Assembly (NCBI GenBank): GCA_905160935.1 | Contig: CAJHZI010000241.1 | Coordinates: 381,501 to 445,500 of the forward strand | Source: Enchytraeus crypticus | Taxonomy: Eukaryota; Annelida; Clitellata; Enchytraeida; Enchytraeidae | DNA: 64,000 bases | Direction: 5' to 3' | Shown here: piece after piece, positions 61,801 to 64,000 of the stretch | How positions within the stretch are numbered: the stretch's first letter is position 1 | Layout: each line of letters opens with the position of its first letter | Translations under genes and position numbers: made by a program | Notes under the pieces: model-generated | The model's input: the letters and a program-made list of their open reading frames with translations, nothing else | Told to the model about the DNA's origin: nothing | Database searches by the model: none

Positions 61801-64000
61801 GGTTTGAAGTGAGATCATAGAATATGAAAGAAATGAATGAAATTAAGAATGGATGATTTAAATATTCACTAATATGTGGACATGAAGAGGAAAACGGAAG
61901 ACAGAGAAGAGTGGAGGCGTTATATGCCAGGGACCTGCCAGTAGGCAGTGCTGAGAGAGAGCTTTGTTAAGTAGTATCGACATACTGTATGCCTCAGCTT
62001 TGAGCACCAGTACCAACCGAATTCGACAGCAACAAACTTAGTTTCGCGTAGAAAAGCATTAAAAAAATTCATCATAAAAGCGCTGTCTATTAGCGAAATA
62101 ACATAAAATAGAAAACATACAGTATAATTAGAAATGGTTGCACTTACCTTAGCCTCATACCTTCCTGTTATCAGTCCCATAAACTCACTCATGCAGTTCC
62201 CTTATAGAATACAAAACGGTATAGATATAAGCTCAAATAAATATATAAATTTGAAATTATGCCGACAATTTCGGCAAATATTTATAGTTAATTTGCCTGG
62301 AGCCAGTGGCGATGTCGGTAAGATACTCGACCGCGGATCAGTATGTGCGGGGTTCAAATCCTGGTCTCGCCCGTTACTGACATCGCTTTCGAGTGAGGAA
62401 GGTAAAGCTAGTAAAAAGCTAAGGTTAACGTCAGTTTCCTCACTCGAAAGCGATGTCAGTGACGGTTGAGCCCAGGATTTGAACCCGTATCAACTGATCC
62501 GCGGTCGAGTATCTTACCGACTTCGCCACTGGCTCCAGCCAAGCTGACGTTAACACTAGATTTAGCTTTTTAATTACGTGTAGACGAATGGATATTATCC
62601 ATTCGTTTAAGTAATTAATTAAATGTAGACAATAATTAAGTATAATTAATAAAGCCAACAGTTTTAACTCACTGTGATAGTAAGGTGGACGGAATGTCTG
62701 CTCAGCTACAGACCATCGTGGCGGGAAAATGACGAAGTCTGCAATGGCCACGCCTGGCCTGGTTGATTGACAAGTAAGAACAGTGAAAATTGATGGATCC
62801 TGTGAGAACACCAAGCATAATAAAAATACACGAAAAGGTAAAGCTGGTAGCTAATGTTAACGTCAGTTTCCTCACTCAAAAGCGATGTCAGTGACGGGCA
62901 AGCCCAGAATTTGAACCCGGCACAAAATTAAAACAATACAAGACACCTTAGAACTGAACCCCGCACAAAATAAAGTACAGTAAATAAAACAAAATACAAG
63001 AAAATATAAAAGAATTTACTCATATACTACGAAATGTAATAAAATGCAATACTTAGTTTTAAACAGAGTAGTTTTAACTGCAAGGGATCAAATACTAAAT
63101 TGACTAGGGAGCATGTTAGCGCGTACAAAGGTATTTAAAGATTAATTGCAAGTGATTATCATCACTTAAACGATTGTTAATCGACAATCATAACTAAGTA
63201 TGTGAATTGGCAAACAAAATTAGTATAATCATTACATTTTAAAAAATATGGAAAATAAGATCTAAGGCCTATCTTCTCTTCCTAGATTCTAAAAACATAG
63301 AAAAAGTATAAAATCTCAATATCAAACTTTGATGCAGATGCTGACTCAGCACATAATTTTGGCATTGCTGAAGTTGGAATAAGAATGAAGAACATGCCGA
63401 TAATGAAGCAGAATAACAAATTCAATATGAGGGAATTTTAAGAAAAGAAATGGCAGTTAATAGAGACCAGACTCCTTAAGTTTAGAGTACAATAAAAATG
63501 GAACCATTTTAAGAGGCGATAAAAGTAGGTGCCAAATACCTTTATGGTTTTCAAAAAGCAAACGTTGCCAAGAAAGCTTTTAAAAGAACTTAAGCTAATT
63601 TATTATTTTATTTTTTCTGAACATTTTAATGTTTCATATCGTTTATTTGTTATCTCAGCACAAATTATACAAACATACATATCAGATAAACAAACTGTCA
63701 GATAAACTAACAGGTTATACGAAAGAGAGTACCATAAAACTTTCCATTTTTATATTCTGCTACTTAAGCTTGCACTAAAACAGTGCATTTATTTAGCTTT
63801 ATTTATTTATAAAATATTTACTATTTCTTATTTTTCTGGTTGAGCTTGCAATCACACGTGTACATTTTGGTATATAAATTCAAATAGATTTTGTACAAAT
63901 AAAACTAAATTTAAAACTTACCGCGTGATCGAAGGCCACGCTGTTTATGGCCATGTACTTAGACAAATGATATTTGTACGGTGTATAGTTTCCATGCCAG
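58704..64000 (-). CDS. HGD: Homogentisate 1,2-dioxygenase, last five exons (5' part outside window)
   Basis: Complement of join 58704-58841, 60532-60660, 62148-62200, 62673-62799, 63922->64000; all junctions GT-AG and in phase. Role (family): cytosolic Fe(II) enzyme of phenylalanine/tyrosine breakdown, opening homogentisate to maleylacetoacetate. Seen: [19 protein letters not shown] (catalytic His292 in human numbering), [22 protein letters not shown] (iron ligands His335 and Glu341), [17 protein letters not shown] (His365 and iron ligand His371), [17 protein letters not shown] and [13 protein letters not shown] near the C-terminus. Everything expected in the catalytic C-terminal half is present and the protein end matches the family. 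It points toward the betaglycan gene (convergent), about 10.4 kb away. Confidence 0.96.
58855..59175 (+). repeat. (AACAT)-type pentanucleotide/hexanucleotide array
   Basis: Degenerate 'aacataacataacaattaac' array of about 320 bases in the last HGD intron, starting 14 bases upstream of the last exon (in gene orientation). Confidence 0.9.
59178..59285 (-). repeat. Family E arm, antisense
   Basis: 'acaacaattagagtgctgca', 'gcaagccggcgagcaaaaag' and 'aaggttctgaaacggta' match the reverse complement of 21470-21570. Confidence 0.7.
59744..60022 (-). mobile_element. Family A SINE, full-length, antisense
   Basis: (CAT)n then 'tcccagtttaaccagggttg', 'cctctctgtcctacaccaca', 'tggagcctaggcgctcacca', 'gccttctacgatacgtgtag', 'caacccggacacaac'. 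Confidence 0.85.
60263..60400 (+). mobile_element. Family B SINE
   Basis: Near-consensus: 'ctggagccagtggcgatgtc', 'gaccgcggatcagtatgtgc', 'ggggttcaaatcctgggctc', 'gagtgaggaaactgacttta'. In the last HGD intron. Confidence 0.88.
60395..60492 (+). repeat. 33-bp minisatellite, 3 units, seeded at a SINE 3' end
   Basis: Unit 'gtttagcttttttaaaatga' plus 'tgttagagtagct'; it begins within the SINE's final 'agctttt'. It stops about 40 bases from the HGD donor. Confidence 0.88.
60532..60660 (-). CDS. HGD: HGD penultimate exon
   Basis: Acceptor ATTTTCAG|GAGGAG, donor ACAATG|GTGCGT. Encodes [20 protein letters not shown] and CFEKSS...GGTM with two conserved His. The acceptor and first 14 exon bases are repeated upstream in a 44-bp minisatellite. 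Confidence 0.96.
60646..60912 (-). repeat. 44-bp minisatellite crossing the HGD penultimate-exon acceptor
   Basis: On the - strand each unit is 'atgtgaatattttcag|gagg' 'agggttttctcacagtaaca' 'tat'. Six units plus a 17-bp partial. The last unit runs into the real exon after GAGGAGGGTTTTCT. Confidence 0.93.
60963..61200 (+). mobile_element. Family H SINE-like repeat, longest copy
   Basis: 'gtacgtaagaggcgactaac', 'gcaggagctgaggatggcaa', 'aaggcaacgggaaaccacct', 'cagaagccattcttttccca', 'ctataggctacataaagtat'. Confidence 0.7.
61222..61362 (+). mobile_element. Family B SINE
   Basis: 'ctggagccagtggcgaagtc', 'gaccgcggatcagtatgtgc', 'gttcaaatcctgggctcgcc', 'gaggaaactgacgttaacct'. Confidence 0.88.
61395..61565. 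mobile_element. Family G fragment (sense) and family A tail (antisense)
   Basis: 61403-61443 'tgaacctgccacttggcagt' and 'gcaccgaagag'. 61466-61563 (CAT)n, 'tctcagtttaactagggtcg', 'agcaatttctggagtct'. Confidence 0.65.
61875..61967 (+). mobile_element. Family G element
   Basis: 'gacatgaagaggaaaacgga', 'agacagagaagagtggaggc', 'gggacctgccagtaggcagt', short GA tail. Confidence 0.85.
62148..62200 (-). CDS. HGD: HGD exon with iron-ligand Glu
   Basis: 53 bases: acceptor TATAAG|GGAACT, donor GCTAAG|GTAAGT. Encodes [17 protein letters not shown], completing the HxxxxxE iron site with the preceding exon. Confidence 0.95.
62297..62537. mobile_element. Head-to-head inverted pair of family B SINEs
   Basis: 62297-62400 is sense ('ctggagccagtggcgatgtc' to 'ctttcgagtgagg'). 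62425-62537 is antisense ('cgtcagtttcctcactcgaa' to 'cgccactggctccagcc'). They are separated by about 30 bases, so the transcript can form a long hairpin. In an HGD intron. Confidence 0.88.
62673..62799 (-). CDS. HGD: HGD exon
   Basis: Acceptor TCTCACAG|GATCCA, donor TATCACA|GTGAGT. Encodes [29 protein letters not shown] and FRPPYYH. Confidence 0.97.
62837..62925 (-). mobile_element. Family B SINE fragment, antisense
   Basis: 'cgtcagtttcctcactcaaa', 'gacgggcaagcccagaattt', then decays. Confidence 0.75.
62930..63910. other. HGD intron, unique
   Basis: AT-rich intron; no repeat family or exon recognised. Confidence 0.5.
63922..64000 (-). CDS. HGD: HGD exon, cut by window edge
   Basis: Encodes [20 protein letters not shown] then VAFDHA, donor GCG|GTAAGT. 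Continues beyond base 64000. Confidence 0.95.

Overview
The window is nuclear DNA from an invertebrate animal. It is AT-rich, its genes have spliced GT-AG introns of about 0.5-5 kb, and it is crowded with minisatellites, microsatellites, SINEs and LINE remnants. Because betaglycan is present and retroelement tails end in GATT, GAT, TTA or GA repeats, a bilaterian such as a lophotrochozoan is my guess; the phylum cannot be fixed from sequence alone.

Three genes can be read exon by exon. (1) Bases 661-13633, + strand: a complete 10-exon CREB3L1/CREB3L2 (OASIS)-like gene, a membrane-anchored bZIP factor of 715 codons with all splice phases consistent. (2) Bases 24070-48277, + strand: a 16-exon betaglycan (TGF-beta receptor type III) gene with signal peptide, orphan domain, ZP domain, one membrane helix and a short tail. 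All phases agree except one junction between exons 5 and 6. (3) Bases 58704 to beyond 64000, - strand: the last five exons of homogentisate 1,2-dioxygenase (HGD), with all iron ligands visible; its 5' exons lie outside the window. The two gene-free gaps (13634-24069 and 48278-58703) are each about 10.4 kb and hold repeats only. The three genes belong to unrelated pathways (ER-stress/secretory transcription, TGF-beta co-reception, tyrosine catabolism), so I see no operon-like cooperation.

Mobile DNA includes a nearly intact full-length non-LTR retrotransposon (30541-33900, -) with Cys/His N-terminus, RT, CCHC-like knuckle and RPDG nuclease motif. It lies antisense in a betaglycan intron, a 5'-truncated sister copy is at 22002-22735, and both are flanked by TAA/TTA repeats. 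There are also an RTE-like RT fragment, a jockey/CR1-like RT pseudogene, several RT tail relics, a 766-bp inverted-repeat DNA element with TA flanks, and at least five recurring short repeat families (called A, B, C, D and G here).

The most unusual signal is structural. In 7 of 28 readable introns, spread over all three genes, a minisatellite runs exactly up to or across a splice junction. The authentic donor or acceptor, often with the first or last bases of the exon, is therefore repeated many times inside the intron. An eighth intron contains a duplicated membrane-helix exon whose acceptor AG is destroyed.
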